DNA from: Tessaracoccus sp. OS52
GTDB lineage: Bacteria > Actinomycetota > Actinomycetes > Propionibacteriales > Propionibacteriaceae
DNA length: 64,000 nt
Direction of reading: 5' to 3'
NCBI RefSeq assembly: GCF_020687685.1
Contig: NZ_JAJEWM010000001.1
Location: 992,001-1,056,000 of the forward strand
Shown: positions 17,123 through 26,239 of the stretch, piece by piece
Layout of the letters: each line of letters starts with the position of its first letter
Position numbering within the stretch: the first letter of the stretch is position 1
The notes under the pieces: model-generated
Databases searched by the model: none
The model's input: the letters and a program-made list of their open reading frames with translations, nothing else
What the model was told of the DNA's origin: nothing
Position numbers and translations under genes: made by a program

Positions 17123-18550
17123 TCAGACGGTGATCGGCTCCCGGACCACGGCGTTGCGGGAGTTCCGGTAGGCAAGGACGAGGATCCCGGCGGTCAGCAG
17201 CACACCGATCCCCTTCGCCCACCACTGGCCCGCGATGAACAGGCACATCATGGCCAGCAGAATGGGCAGCAAGTACCGGCAGGACCACCCGATGTAGCCG
17301 CCGAAGCTGGGCATCTTGACGCCAGCCCCCTCCGCGACAGCCTTGACCATGAAGTTCGGCCCGTTGCCTATGTAGGTCATGGCGCCGAAGAAGACTGCAC
17401 CGAGGCTGATCGCCGTCAGGAAGGAGGACTGTACTCCCGCGACCATCACGGCCCCAGGCGTGACCTCTCCAAGCGTTTGCGCCATCTCGAAGAACGTCGC
17501 GTATGTGGGCGCGTTGTCCAGGAACGCGGACAGGCCGCCGGTGAACAGGTAGAAGGTGATGTCGGTGAGGGGCAGCGAGGGCGCCAGTTGGCCCAGTACC
17601 CGCAGCGCTGGGATCATGGTCAGGAAGATCCCCACGAACAGCGCGGCGACCTCGACGATGGGTGTCCAGCTGAACTGGTTGTCCTGATAGCGCGTCCGGC
17701 GGTCACCGAAGGCGAGGGACATTCCGGCTGCGGTGAGCATCAAGGCCTCACGCCAGGGCACGTATTGGAACCATGCGGCGGTGCCCTCCTCGATGGTGTG
17801 CAGGTCCACCGAGGGGACCACGGCAACGCCGATCACCACCATCGTGATGAAGATGAAGTGACGGCGTCCCAAGAGGAGCAGGGACTGCACGTTCTCGTGG
17901 TCAAAGGCGATGTCGCTGGGATCCTCCCTCGCGTACATGACCTTGTCAAGGGCGTAATAGGAGATCAGCAGCAGCGCGTTGACGAACAGCCACTGGGGGA
18001 ACAGCGTGAAGGTCCATTCGAAGGGGACGCCGCGCAGCAGGCCGAGGAACAGCGGCGGGTCTCCCAGGGGGGTCAGGAGGCCGCCTGCGTTGGCGACGGA
18101 GAAGATGAAGAAGATGACCGTGTGGGTCTTGAGCTTGCGCTCGGCATTGGTCTTCAGAAGTGGGCGGATCAGCAGCATCGCGGCGCCCGTCGTCCCGATG
18201 AACGACGCCACAACGGCACCGATGGCTATGAACGTCACGTTGGTGCGAGGCTTGGCCTCGATGTCACCGGACAGGTGGATGCCGCCGGAGATGGTGAACA
18301 GCGCCAGCAGCAGGATGATGAACTGTGCGTACTCAACCATGGCGTGAACCACTGGGGAAGAACCAGCCAGCACGGTCATGTAGACGGCCACGGGCAATCC
18401 GAGCGCGAGAGCGACAATGAGCTTGCTGCTGTTCTTCTCCCACCAGTGCTCGGTGGCGGGCACCAGCGGCAGGATCGCGATGCACAACAGCAAGGCGACG
18501 AAGGGCAACACCGTCCACCAGGCGAGGTCCAGCTGTGTCTCCAGCAGCAC
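17123..18550 (-). CDS. NhaD/CitMHS-like ion transporter (putative sodium:proton antiporter)
   Basis: 475 residues with about 12 hydrophobic helices. Two internally related signatures are visible: GGLLTPLGDPPLFLG in the first half and DNAPTYATFFEMAQ plus MTYIGNGPNFMVKAVAEGAG in the second. These are typical of the ion transporter superfamily members related to NhaD and CitMHS. It may exchange sodium for protons or move a carboxylate; sequence alone does not decide. GTG start with AAAGGA seven bases upstream. It is divergent from an unknown small protein gene. Confidence 0.75.
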   Translation of the reverse strand: MLLETQLDLAWWTVLPFVALLLCIAILPLVPATEHWWEKNSSKLIVALALGLPVAVYMTVLAGSSPVVHAMVEYAQFIILLLALFTISGGIHLSGDIEAKPRTNVTFIAIGAVVASFIGTTGAAMLLIRPLLKTNAERKLKTHTVIFFIFSVANAGGLLTPLGDPPLFLGLLRGVPFEWTFTLFPQWLFVNALLLISYYALDKVMYAREDPSDIAFDHENVQSLLLLGRRHFIFITMVVIGVAVVPSVDLHTIEEGTAAWFQYVPWREALMLTAAGMSLAFGDRRTRYQDNQFSWTPIVEVAALFVGIFLTMIPALRVLGQLAPSLPLTDITFYLFTGGLSAFLDNAPTYATFFEMAQTLGEVTPGAVMVAGVQSSFLTAISLGAVFFGAMTYIGNGPNFMVKAVAEGAGVKMPSFGGYIGWSCRYLLPILLAMMCLFIAGQWWAKGIGVLLTAGILVLAYRNSRNAVVREPITV

Positions 18551-18604
18551 GATCAGTCCTTTCTGATTCTGCTGAATCTATCTGCCTCCCTCGTGAGGGG
18601 CACA

Positions 18605-19108
18605 ATGGGTGCCATGAGTTTCATTTCGCCGCGCCTGGACAAGTCCCTCCTGCGAGAACTCGAGCAGGCGGCGGGTCGCAGCGTCACCGTCCTTGCCCAC
18701 GGGTCTGGGCCGGAGACCACCGTTGTCGCTGCCCGGGAAATCCTGGCGCGACGCCACTTGGGGGAGTGGGAGATCTGGGGTTGGGAGGAGGTCCTCAGGG
18801 GAGCGTGGCGTGCCGACGTCTCGACGTTCACGTGGACGATCACGGATGGGCGCCGGATCGAGGCTGAATTGGACTCTGTCGGCAGGCTCCCGGAGCTGTT
18901 CAGGGAGCGGGTGCAGGCCTCCACCGTCGCCACCGAATCGCACGACCTGACCAGGGGCACGGTGCAGATCGTTGGTCGCAGACGACTCGACGGCAGCGAC
19001 GAGATCACCTGGTACGCCTCGGCGAGCGGGGGAGCGAGTCTTGCCGATCCGGCCACCGCGGCTTTCGTCGTCGAGCGCACCGATGCCCTGAAGGCGGAGT
19101 GGGCCTGA
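18605..19108 (+). CDS. Hypothetical protein
   Basis: About 167 residues, unrecognised. Start taken at the ATG just after a GAGGGG sequence; a second in-frame ATG three codons later (MSFISPRLDK) is equally possible. The protein is soluble, alpha/beta in character, rich in Glu and Trp (GEWEIWGWEEVLRGAWRAD), with no signal peptide, Cys pair or known motif. Open reading continues far upstream in the same frame, but that part is the shadow of the divergent transporter gene. The frame keeps strong GC bias at third positions from the ATG, which supports real coding. Confidence 0.6.
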   Translation: MGAMSFISPRLDKSLLRELEQAAGRSVTVLAHGSGPETTVVAAREILARRHLGEWEIWGWEEVLRGAWRADVSTFTWTITDGRRIEAELDSVGRLPELFRERVQASTVATESHDLTRGTVQIVGRRRLDGSDEITWYASASGGASLADPATAAFVVERTDALKAEWA

Positions 19109-19195
19109 TTCCCCGTGCCTGACCCGGAGATCCGCTGCCTGGTGAGCCCGGGTCCCGAGCGTATCTGACTCTCCCCCGGCGATCTCCAATGGCGG

Positions 19196-19201
19196 TAGGG
19201 T
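19196..19201 (+). promoter_or_regulatory. -10 box of the AhpD-like gene (leaderless)
   Basis: TAGGGT lies six bases before the ATG at 19208; no Shine-Dalgarno sequence is present. Confidence 0.5.
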
Positions 19202-19207
19202 CCGTTC

Positions 19208-19702
19208 ATGGCGGACGCACCTCGCTGGGTCTTCATCGACAGGCAACTTCCCACCATTCACTCGGCCATGACCGCCGTAGCCACGGAGGTGCGCGCGAGA
19301 GCCGCGGAACTCGGGATCGAGAAGTCGACCCTCGAACTCGTCAACCTGCGGGCTTCACAGATCAACGGGTGCGCGTACTGCCTGCACCTGCACACGCATC
19401 TCGCCCTGCGTGCCGGCGAGTCACCACAGCGGATCGCGGTGCTGGCCACCTGGCGGGAAACGGACCTTTTCAACCGAATCGAGAAGGCAGCCCTGAACAT
19501 CGCGGAGGCGGTGTCGCTGGTCTCCCAGCTGCGGCTGACCGAGGTGGAGTACGACTCGATGCGTGAGGACCTCACCGATGACCAGTTGGCCCTGCTGATC
19601 TACGCCGCTACCACGATCAACGCGTTCAACAGGGTGTCGATCCTCAGCCACCACCCGGTGGTTGAACGGGCCTCATTCGGCAAGCCGATCAAGCTGGGCT
19701 GA
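19208..19702 (+). CDS. Carboxymuconolactone decarboxylase family, AhpD-like
   Basis: 164 residues. VNLRASQINGCAYCLHLHTH is the CxxC-x3-H active site of AhpD-type alkylhydroperoxidases, followed by LATWRETDLFNRIEKAALNI typical of the family. Such proteins reduce peroxides or act as thiol-disulfide partners. No ahpC is adjacent, so the physiological electron route is unclear. It faces a NAD(P)-binding protein gene convergently. Confidence 0.85.
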   Translation: MADAPRWVFIDRQLPTIHSAMTAVATEVRARAAELGIEKSTLELVNLRASQINGCAYCLHLHTHLALRAGESPQRIAVLATWRETDLFNRIEKAALNIAEAVSLVSQLRLTEVEYDSMREDLTDDQLALLIYAATTINAFNRVSILSHHPVVERASFGKPIKLG

Positions 19703-19724
19703 GACCGCTCGGCTCGCGTGGGGA

Positions 19725-20369
19725 TCAGTGCGCGACGTGGAATCGCCGACGACGGTGTGCCGGCTGCTCGATCTCGTCCAGGACGGCGATGGCCAGGTCT
19801 GCGGCGGAGATCTCCGACTTGCCCTCGCTGTCCCTGAGCAGGACGTCGTCGCTGGTGCGGTACTGGCCCGTCTCGGTGCTGGGCACCCAGGCTCCGAACT
19901 CCGCTGGCGGGCTCAAGTAGAACCAGTCCAGGCCTTCCGGGGCTGCGAGAAGTCTCTCGAGTTTGTGCATCCCCAACTCAACCTCCGGCAGGACCTCAGG
20001 GGCCACCGGTCCGGCATCGAACAGCCGTGGGCCATTCTCTGACACCAGCAGCGAGGACGCTCCGCCGAGCACGCCCAGACGCGAACCGTGTTCCGCGGCC
20101 AGGGTCAGGAGATCCTCGAACACGGCCTCCACCCGGCCGGCCATGTCACCGCGTGGCGACAAGGCTTCGAAGACGACGTCGGCCTCTGACACGACCCGCG
20201 CCAGGACATCATGATCCAGCGCAGAACCGGTCAGGTACTCGACCCCGGGCACCTGGGGCTCCGGTTCGTGGCGGCTCAGGCAAATCACTTCGTGGCCTCG
20301 TCGGGCCGCCTCCCGGACCACCGCCCCGCCGGCAAATCCGGTTCCACCGATCACTGAAATCTTGGCCAT
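19725..20369 (-). CDS. NAD(P)H-binding Rossmann protein (atypical SDR, NmrA-like)
   Basis: 214 residues starting MAKISVIGGTGFAGGAVVRE, the GxxGxxG dinucleotide motif, followed by basic CLSRHE that favours NADP(H). DWFYLSPPAEFGAW resembles the family's substrate-side segment. No catalytic Tyr-Lys pair is obvious, which fits regulatory or reductase members of this group. AAGGAG lies ahead of the ATG. The frame extends upstream through the tRNA-Asn gene, which is a shadow and not coding. Confidence 0.8.
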   Translation of the reverse strand: MAKISVIGGTGFAGGAVVREAARRGHEVICLSRHEPEPQVPGVEYLTGSALDHDVLARVVSEADVVFEALSPRGDMAGRVEAVFEDLLTLAAEHGSRLGVLGGASSLLVSENGPRLFDAGPVAPEVLPEVELGMHKLERLLAAPEGLDWFYLSPPAEFGAWVPSTETGQYRTSDDVLLRDSEGKSEISAADLAIAVLDEIEQPAHRRRRFHVAH

Positions 20370-20509
20370 GGCCCAGCTCCTTGGTCTCGTCCACAGGTTG
20401 CCAAGAGCGTAGCGGCTCGACGCGTGTGCGGGTGGGTGGACAGATTGCACCCTGGAAGATGAAAGTGCTGGCGGAAGGGTGAAACGCCTTGTCGGAGATG
20501 AACTCCTGC

Positions 20510-20585
20510 TGGCTCCCCGGACTGGACTCGAACCAGTAACCCTTCGATTAACAGTCGAATGCTCTGCCAATTGAGCTACCAGGGA
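20510..20585 (-). tRNA. tRNA-Asn (GTT)
   Basis: A 76-base cloverleaf on the minus strand. The acceptor TCCCTGG pairs with CCGGGGA, anticodon loop CTGTTAA gives anticodon GTT, the T loop is TTCGAGT, and a genomic CCA follows the discriminator G. The anticodon stem TTCGA/TCGAA is perfect. Confidence 0.95.
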
Positions 20586-20647
20586 TCGGCGGCTGTGAAC
20601 AACCGCGCGAGCAGTTACGTTACCAGACCTCCCGCGCCGGTGAGAAA

Positions 20648-22084
20648 TCAGGACTGGCGGGCGCGGTTGGTCCCGATCTCGTCCAGTTCCGACAGGAAGG
20701 CATCGGCCCAGTGGTTGATGGTGTGCTCGTTTACCTGCCTGCGCAGTGCACGCATCCGACGACGCTTGGCCGCCGGTGCGTCGGTGTAGGCCTGCATCAG
20801 CACCTCCTTCATCCCGTTCAGGTCATACGGGTTCACGAGGTAGGCCTGGCGGAGTTCGCGGGCGGCGCCGGCGAACTCGCTGAGCACCAGGGCGCCGGTG
20901 TCGGTGGGATGACAGGCGATGTACTCCTTGGCCACCAGGTTCATGCCATCGCGTAGCGGCGTGACCACCATGACGTCGGCGATCCGGTAGAGGGCCGCCA
21001 TCGTGGTGCGCGGGAAGGACGAGTGGCGGTACACGATGGCCGGGCGGCCGACGCCGCCCACCTCGGAATTGATGCGGCCCACCAGCAGGTCGATGTCGTC
21101 GCGAAGGCGTCGGTACTCCTCGACGCGCTCCCGTGACGGAGTGGCGATCTGGAAGAACACCGTGTTCTCGGGATCAAGCTCGCCCTCGGTGAACAGCTCG
21201 CCCATCGCTCGCACCCGTTGCCGCAGGCCCTTGGTGTAGTCGAGGCGATCGACGCCCAGGAAGATCGTCTTCGGGTTGCCGAGCTCAGCGCGGATCGCCT
21301 CGGCCTCAGCGATCACCTCGGGCGACTCCGCGAGCTCGCGGAACCCCTCGGTGTCGATCGAGATCGGGAATGCCCGTGCGACGCAGACGTGGGTGGCATC
21401 GACGCGGACGCGGTCGCGGTCCACCTTGTGGGTGGTGCGCGTCCGGACGAGCCTCAGGAAGTTGCTGGCGCCGCCGGGCACCTGGAACCCAACAAGGTCG
21501 GCGCCGAGCATCCCCTCAATGAGTTCCTTGCGCCAGGGGAGTTGCAGGAACAATTCGGTGGGTGGGAACGGGATGTGCAGGAAGAACCCGATCTTCAGGT
21601 CGGGGCGCTGGTCCCGCAGCATCTGGGGGACCAGGAGTAGCTGGTAGTCCTGCACCCACACTGTCGCACCCTTGGCGGACACCTGTGCCGCGTGGTCCGC
21701 GAAGCGCTGGTTGACCTTGACGTAGGAATCCCACCACTCACGGTGGAACTCGGGGAAGGCGACGCCGTCGTGGAACAGCGGCCACAGGGTCGCGTTCGAC
21801 ATCCCCTCGTAGTACTCCTCCACCTCCTCGGTGCTGAGGGCAACTGGTTCGATGATGTAGCCGTCGTGGTGGAAGGGCTCCACCTCCTCGTCGGGGGCGC
21901 CGTGCCATCCGACCCACGCGCCGCCCCGTTTGCGCATCACGGGCTCGAGTGCGGTCACAAGGCCGCCGGGGGCGGTTCGCCAGGAGACCTCGCCCTCGGG
22001 GTCTGTGATCCGGTCCACGGAAAGCCGGTTGGCCACAACCACGAACGTTGCGCCAGCTTCAGCGATGGGCCTCTCGTCGTTCAC
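20648..22084 (-). CDS. otsA: Trehalose-6-phosphate synthase
   Basis: 478 residues, GT20 family. [12 protein letters not shown] is the N-terminal UDP-glucose loop, then [61 protein letters not shown] and [15 protein letters not shown]. All OtsA motifs are intact. The GTG start is selected by a GGAGG seven bases upstream. It makes trehalose-6-phosphate from UDP- or GDP-glucose and glucose-6-phosphate for stress protection. It is divergent from otsB with 57 bases between, so both are probably expressed together. Confidence 0.95.
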   Translation of the reverse strand: MNDERPIAEAGATFVVVANRLSVDRITDPEGEVSWRTAPGGLVTALEPVMRKRGGAWVGWHGAPDEEVEPFHHDGYIIEPVALSTEEVEEYYEGMSNATLWPLFHDGVAFPEFHREWWDSYVKVNQRFADHAAQVSAKGATVWVQDYQLLLVPQMLRDQRPDLKIGFFLHIPFPPTELFLQLPWRKELIEGMLGADLVGFQVPGGASNFLRLVRTRTTHKVDRDRVRVDATHVCVARAFPISIDTEGFRELAESPEVIAEAEAIRAELGNPKTIFLGVDRLDYTKGLRQRVRAMGELFTEGELDPENTVFFQIATPSRERVEEYRRLRDDIDLLVGRINSEVGGVGRPAIVYRHSSFPRTTMAALYRIADVMVVTPLRDGMNLVAKEYIACHPTDTGALVLSEFAGAARELRQAYLVNPYDLNGMKEVLMQAYTDAPAAKRRRMRALRRQVNEHTINHWADAFLSELDEIGTNRARQS

Positions 22085-22141
22085 TTGTCTACCTCCATGT
22101 GTTTGGTTCACCCTACCGGGGTGACGTGGCACGCTGGAGTC

Positions 22142-22990
22142 ATGCTCCCATCCACATGGCATGCCTCGACCCAAGCCGGCACCGATTTCCCTGACCAGGT
22201 CACCGCCGCGCCGCGTCGGACGCTGCTCGCCCTGGACTTCGACGGCACGTTGGCCAATCTGGTCCCGGACCCCGAGGACTCGCGGATGCACGACGCGGCT
22301 GCCGACGCCCTTGGGAAGCTGGGAGGGCGTCTGGGACAGATCGCCATCATCACCGGCCGGGGCGTCGAGGCGGTGCGGCGGCTCGGTGAGCTCGACGGGC
22401 GGCCGGGCCTCGAGAGGGTGCTGGTGCTCGGCCAGTACGGGGTTGAGCGATACGACGCGGCCACAGGCGAGTTGCACGCGCCGGAGACGCCAGGGGCCGT
22501 GGTGGCGGCGAAGCGGGAACTCGTCGCCCTGCTCGCGGACCACGCGGCCCGCGGGAGCGGTGTGGCCGGGGTGCACCTCGAGGACAAGGGCCGTGCGATC
22601 GGGGTGCACACCCGACGCGCCGACGACCCGGTGGGCGCCCTAAGACTGCTGGAGCCGGAGATCCGCCGCATCGGGGAGCGCCACGGCCTGCACGCCGAAC
22701 CCGGCAAGCTGGTCCTGGAACTGCGAGCCTCCAACAAGACCAAGGGCGACGCGCTGCGTGACCTTGTCGAGGAGTTTCGTCCCACGGCGGTGGCCATGGT
22801 CGGAGACGACCTGGGGGATTTGCCGGCCTTCGAGTTGCTCCCGGAGCTGAGGGCGGCGGGGATCGATTGCTGCGCCGTCGTAAGCTCTTCTGAAGAGCAG
22901 CCAGCCCTCGTCGAGGTGGCCGACGTCATCTGTGACGGGCCCGACGGTGTGGCCGACTGGCTGGAGGAGCTGGCGAGGAGACTGGGATGA
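22142..22990 (+). CDS. otsB: Trehalose-6-phosphate phosphatase
   Basis: 282 residues, HAD superfamily. LALDFDGTLANLVPDPEDSR holds the nucleophile and acid Asp pair, IAIITGRGVEAV motif II, LELRASNKTKGDAL the Lys of motif III, and AMVGDDLGDLPAFE motif IV. It removes phosphate from trehalose-6-phosphate made by the divergent otsA product. Its stop overlaps the start of the CsoR-type gene (ATGA), so the two are translationally coupled. Confidence 0.93.
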   Translation: MLPSTWHASTQAGTDFPDQVTAAPRRTLLALDFDGTLANLVPDPEDSRMHDAAADALGKLGGRLGQIAIITGRGVEAVRRLGELDGRPGLERVLVLGQYGVERYDAATGELHAPETPGAVVAAKRELVALLADHAARGSGVAGVHLEDKGRAIGVHTRRADDPVGALRLLEPEIRRIGERHGLHAEPGKLVLELRASNKTKGDALRDLVEEFRPTAVAMVGDDLGDLPAFELLPELRAAGIDCCAVVSSSEEQPALVEVADVICDGPDGVADWLEELARRLG

Positions 22991-23364
22991 GCGAGACCAC
23001 CGAGAAGGCGTCCACCGATGACGCGCAGGGGCACGACCATGCTGCCGGTCACACGCACGAGCCGGACCATGAGCACGGTCACCACCACGGCTACATGAGT
23101 GACAAGGAGCGCTACCTCGCGCGCCTGCGGCGGATCGAGGGCCAGGCCCGCGGCGTCCACCGGATGATCAGCGAGGACGTGTACTGCATCGACATCCTCA
23201 CCCAGATCAGCGCGATGACGGCCGCCCTAGAAAACGTTGCCCTCGCGCTCCTGGATGACCACATCGCCCACTGCGTCGTCGACGCCGCCAAGGGCGGTGG
23301 CCCGGAAGCGGACGCGATGCTCAAAGAGGCGTCGACGGCGATCGCGCGGCTAGTCAAGTCCTGA
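22987..23364 (+). CDS. csoR: CsoR-type copper-sensing repressor with His-rich N-terminus
   Basis: 125 residues. The core YLARLRRIEGQARGVHRMI and the ligands in VYCIDILTQ and DHIAHCV (Cys...His-x3-Cys) are the Cu(I) set of true CsoR. About 36 extra N-terminal residues are rich in His (HDHAAGHTHEPDHEHGHHHG), longer than classic CsoR and able to bind metal. It overlaps otsB by four bases. The likely target is the copper ATPase gene 1.2-3 kb downstream, whose promoter carries a palindrome of the CsoR type. RcnR/FrmR relatives lack this ligand set. Confidence 0.88.
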   Translation: MSETTEKASTDDAQGHDHAAGHTHEPDHEHGHHHGYMSDKERYLARLRRIEGQARGVHRMISEDVYCIDILTQISAMTAALENVALALLDDHIAHCVVDAAKGGGPEADAMLKEASTAIARLVKS

Positions 23365-23399
23365 GGACGCTGGCACGTCGGGGAGTTGAGGCCACAGCC

Positions 23400-24014
23400 A
23401 TGACCGGTGAAGAACCTGAGGTCCTGATCCTTCCGGACCAGGATGCCTGGCGGGCGTGGCTGGACCGGAACGAAGGGGAGTCCGACGGCGTCTGGCTGTT
23501 CCTGGCCAAGAAGGGGACCACAGCGCCGACATCACTCAGCTACGCGCAGGCGGTGGAGGAGGCGCTGTGCAGCGGGTGGATCGATGGCCAGAGCAAGAGA
23601 ATCGACGACGCGGTCTACCGAGTCAGGTTCACCCCACGGCGCAAGGCGTCGCTGTGGTCACAGCGCAACGTGGGAATCGTCGGGCGACTGATCGACGAGG
23701 GCCGGATGCGGCAACGCGGCCAGGCTGAGGTCGCACGCGCCAAGGCCGATGGGCGCTGGCAACGTGCCTACGCGGGGCCCTCCACTGTGGAGGTCCCCGA
23801 CGACCTGGCCGCGGCTCTCGCTGCGTCGCCCGGCGCGCAGGCCGCCTTCGATGCACTGGGCAAGCAGGAGAGGTACTCAGTCCTGCACAGTGTGGTGACC
23901 GCCCCCAGTGACACCAGCCGCGCCCGACGGATTGAGCGCGCAGTCGACAGGCTCAACGCGGCCACATCGGCTTCACTGAGGGACGAGAGCGGGCCTCCTC
24001 CCGTCCCTCAGTGA
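23400..24014 (+). CDS. YdeI/OmpD-associated family protein
   Basis: 204 residues. GVWLFLAKKGTTAPTSLSYA, ALCSGWIDGQSKRIDD and FTPRRKASLWSQRN are the conserved blocks of the YdeI/OmdA family, whose biochemical role is not settled (linked to peptide or antimicrobial tolerance in enterobacteria). The C-terminal coding bases form the left arm of a 15-bp hairpin that runs past the stop codon. It is convergent with the copper ATPase gene, only four bases away. Confidence 0.8.
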   Translation: MTGEEPEVLILPDQDAWRAWLDRNEGESDGVWLFLAKKGTTAPTSLSYAQAVEEALCSGWIDGQSKRIDDAVYRVRFTPRRKASLWSQRNVGIVGRLIDEGRMRQRGQAEVARAKADGRWQRAYAGPSTVEVPDDLAAALAASPGAQAAFDALGKQERYSVLHSVVTAPSDTSRARRIERAVDRLNAATSASLRDESGPPPVPQ

Positions 24015-24016
24015 AG
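23971..24016. terminator. Hairpin between convergent genes, overlapping coding sequence
   Basis: Two perfect 15-base arms (CTTCACTGAGGGACG and its complement at 24002-24016) flank a 16-base loop. The right arm contains the YdeI-family stop codon and ends two bases before the copper ATPase stop. No T-tract follows. It probably ends transcription from both sides. Confidence 0.55.
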
Positions 24017-24018
24017 CG

Positions 24019-26217
24019 TCAGTCAGCTGCCCCGGGGGTCAGGTCCAGTCGACGCAGCAGTTGCGCGTTGAGGGCGACGATCACTGTGGACAGCGACATC
24101 AGGATGGCGCCGACCGACATCGGCAGCACGAACCCGAACGGTGCCAACACACCGGCCGCCAGCGGAACAGCCAGCAGGTTGTAGCCCGCCGCCCACCACA
24201 GGTTCTGCTTCATCTTGGCGTAGCTGGCCTCGGAGAGCCTGATCACTGACACCACCGAGCGCGGGTCGTCGCTGGCGAGGATCACACCCGCCGAGGCGAT
24301 CGCCACGTCAGTGCCGGCACCGATCGCGATGCCGACGTCGGCCTGGGCCAGCGCCGGAGCGTCGTTCACGCCGTCGCCCACCATGGCCACCTTGCGGCCC
24401 TCGTCCTGGAGTTGGGCCACCTTCTGCGCCTTGTCCTCGGGCCGGACGCCCGCGAAGTACCGGTCGATGCCCAGCTCGGCAGCCACGGAGGCCGCGACGG
24501 CCTCGGCGTCGCCTGTGATCATGACCACCTGGACGTCGCGCTCGTGCAACTGCCGGACGGCCGCCAACGACTCCTGTCGTACTTCGTCGGCGAGCCTCAG
24601 TGCGCCGGCCACCTGTCCGTCCACCAGGACGTGCAGGATGATGGCGCCTTCGCCTCGCCACTGCTCGGCGACGACCAGTTCGCGGGCGCCCTCCTGCTCG
24701 AGCAGGTAAGGACCGCCGACCTTGACACTTCGGCCGTCGACCTCCGCGCTCACGCCGACGGCGGGGGACGACGAGAAGTCGCTGGCCCTGGGAACCCTCA
24801 GGTCCCTGGCGGCCGCCGCCTTGGTGATGGCTGTCGCGAGCGGGTGCTCGGAGTAGGTTTCTGCAGCTGCCGCGAGGGCGAGCAACTCGTCGGAATCGAA
24901 GCCGTCGGCTGGTTCGATCGCGGTCACGGCCGGCGTTCCCTTGGTGAGCGTTCCGGTCTTGTCGAACAGCACGGTGTCCACCGTGCGCATGCTCTCCAGT
25001 GCCAACCGGTCCTTGACGAGGACGCCGCCACGGGCGGCCCGCTCAGTTGCGATCGAGACCACCAGCGGGATGGCGAGCCCAAGTGCGTGGGGGCAGGCGA
25101 TGACCAGGACCGTGATGGTACGGACCACTCCTGCCTGTGGGAGGCCCAGGATGCCCCAGACTATGGCGGTGATGACTGCCGCGACGAGGGCGAACCAGAA
25201 CAGCCAGCCGGCTGCGCGGTCCGCGATGCGTTGCGCCCGGGACGTTGAGGACTGGGCGTCTGCCACCAGCTTCTGGATGCCCGCGAGCGTGGTGTCGTCG
25301 CCGATGGCGGTGACCTCGACGCGCAGTCCGGAGTCGGTGGCGACGGTGCCGGCCACGACGGTGTCGCCCTCGGCCCGCCGCACGGTCTTCGACTCACCGG
25401 TGATCATCGATTCGTCCATGCTCGCCGAGCCGCCGGCCACCCGCCCGTCTGCGGGGACGCGACCACCCGGACGGACGAGCACCAGGTCGCCGACCCTCAG
25501 CTCGGACGGCGCTACGGTCTCGACCGCGTCGCCGACAAGCCGCTCGGCCTCGTCAGGCAGCAGTGCAGCGAGGGAGTCCAGTGCCGACGTGGTCTGGGCC
25601 AGCGACCGCATCTCGATCCAGTGGCCCAGCAGCATGATGACGATCAGGAGGGCGAGTTCCCACCAGAAGTCGAGCTGGTGAGGGAGCAGCCCGAGGCTCG
25701 CTCCCCAGGAAGCGACGAACGCGACGGTGATGGCGAGCCCGATGAGCAGCATCATCCCCGGCTTGCGCGCTCGGATCTCGCCGACGGCGCCAGTCAGGAA
25801 GGGCCTGCCGCCCCACACGTACATGACCGTGCCCAGCAAGGGGGAGAACCACATCGCCCAATCCGGGACGCTGTAGCCGACCAACGAGGCGAACATCGCG
25901 GAGAACCCGACGACAGGGATGCCGATGACCAGCATGATCCAGAAGAGCCGACGGAACTGACCCACATGGTCGCCGTGCCCGGCATGCCCACCGTGTCCGG
26001 CGTGTTGGGTGTGGTCGTCGTGTCCGGTGTGTTGGGTGTGGTCGTCGTGTCCGGTGTGTTGGGTGTGGTCGTCGTGTCCGGTGTGTTGGGTGTGGTCGTC
26101 GTGTCCGGCTGTGGCGACGTCGACTTCAGGTCTGGAGTCTTCGACCCGGCTTCCGGTGTGCTCCACGTGGCCGTCATGTCGTGTTTCAGGGTCGGGATGC
26201 TGGTGCTGGTGGCTCAT
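24019..26217 (-). CDS. copB: Copper-translocating P1B-type ATPase, CopB-like (CPH motif)
   Basis: 732 residues. The soluble N-terminus (about 110 residues) has no HMA domain. Instead it is His/Asp-rich, with four identical nine-residue repeats TGHDDHTQH. Eight transmembrane helices follow. Catalytic features: MITGES actuator, VIACPHALGLAIP transmembrane motif, FDKTGTLTKGTP phosphorylation site, YSEHPLATAI nucleotide site and GDGVNDAPALAQADVG hinge. CPH instead of CPC marks the CopB (P1B-3) subgroup, exporters of copper. GGAGG seven bases upstream fixes the ATG; an earlier in-frame start lies inside the CsoR-like operator. Probably repressed by the CsoR-type protein encoded nearby. Confidence 0.92.
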   Translation of the reverse strand: MSHQHQHPDPETRHDGHVEHTGSRVEDSRPEVDVATAGHDDHTQHTGHDDHTQHTGHDDHTQHTGHDDHTQHAGHGGHAGHGDHVGQFRRLFWIMLVIGIPVVGFSAMFASLVGYSVPDWAMWFSPLLGTVMYVWGGRPFLTGAVGEIRARKPGMMLLIGLAITVAFVASWGASLGLLPHQLDFWWELALLIVIMLLGHWIEMRSLAQTTSALDSLAALLPDEAERLVGDAVETVAPSELRVGDLVLVRPGGRVPADGRVAGGSASMDESMITGESKTVRRAEGDTVVAGTVATDSGLRVEVTAIGDDTTLAGIQKLVADAQSSTSRAQRIADRAAGWLFWFALVAAVITAIVWGILGLPQAGVVRTITVLVIACPHALGLAIPLVVSIATERAARGGVLVKDRLALESMRTVDTVLFDKTGTLTKGTPAVTAIEPADGFDSDELLALAAAAETYSEHPLATAITKAAAARDLRVPRASDFSSSPAVGVSAEVDGRSVKVGGPYLLEQEGARELVVAEQWRGEGAIILHVLVDGQVAGALRLADEVRQESLAAVRQLHERDVQVVMITGDAEAVAASVAAELGIDRYFAGVRPEDKAQKVAQLQDEGRKVAMVGDGVNDAPALAQADVGIAIGAGTDVAIASAGVILASDDPRSVVSVIRLSEASYAKMKQNLWWAAGYNLLAVPLAAGVLAPFGFVLPMSVGAILMSLSTVIVALNAQLLRRLDLTPGAAD
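26002..26109 (-). repeat. Four tandem 27-bp repeats in copB N-terminal region
   Basis: Four units starting at 26002, 26029, 26056 and 26083 are identical at DNA level except the last base of the final unit. Each encodes nine residues (TGHDDHTQH on the coding strand), so copy-number change keeps the frame. Near-identity at the synonymous positions indicates recent expansion. Confidence 0.9.
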
Positions 26218-26239
26218 GGGTGTACCTCCTGCCTTGACC

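Noticed and set aside
23400-24014. YdeI-family gene as part of the copper operon
   Set aside because: It lies convergent to copB, and a strong hairpin separates them.
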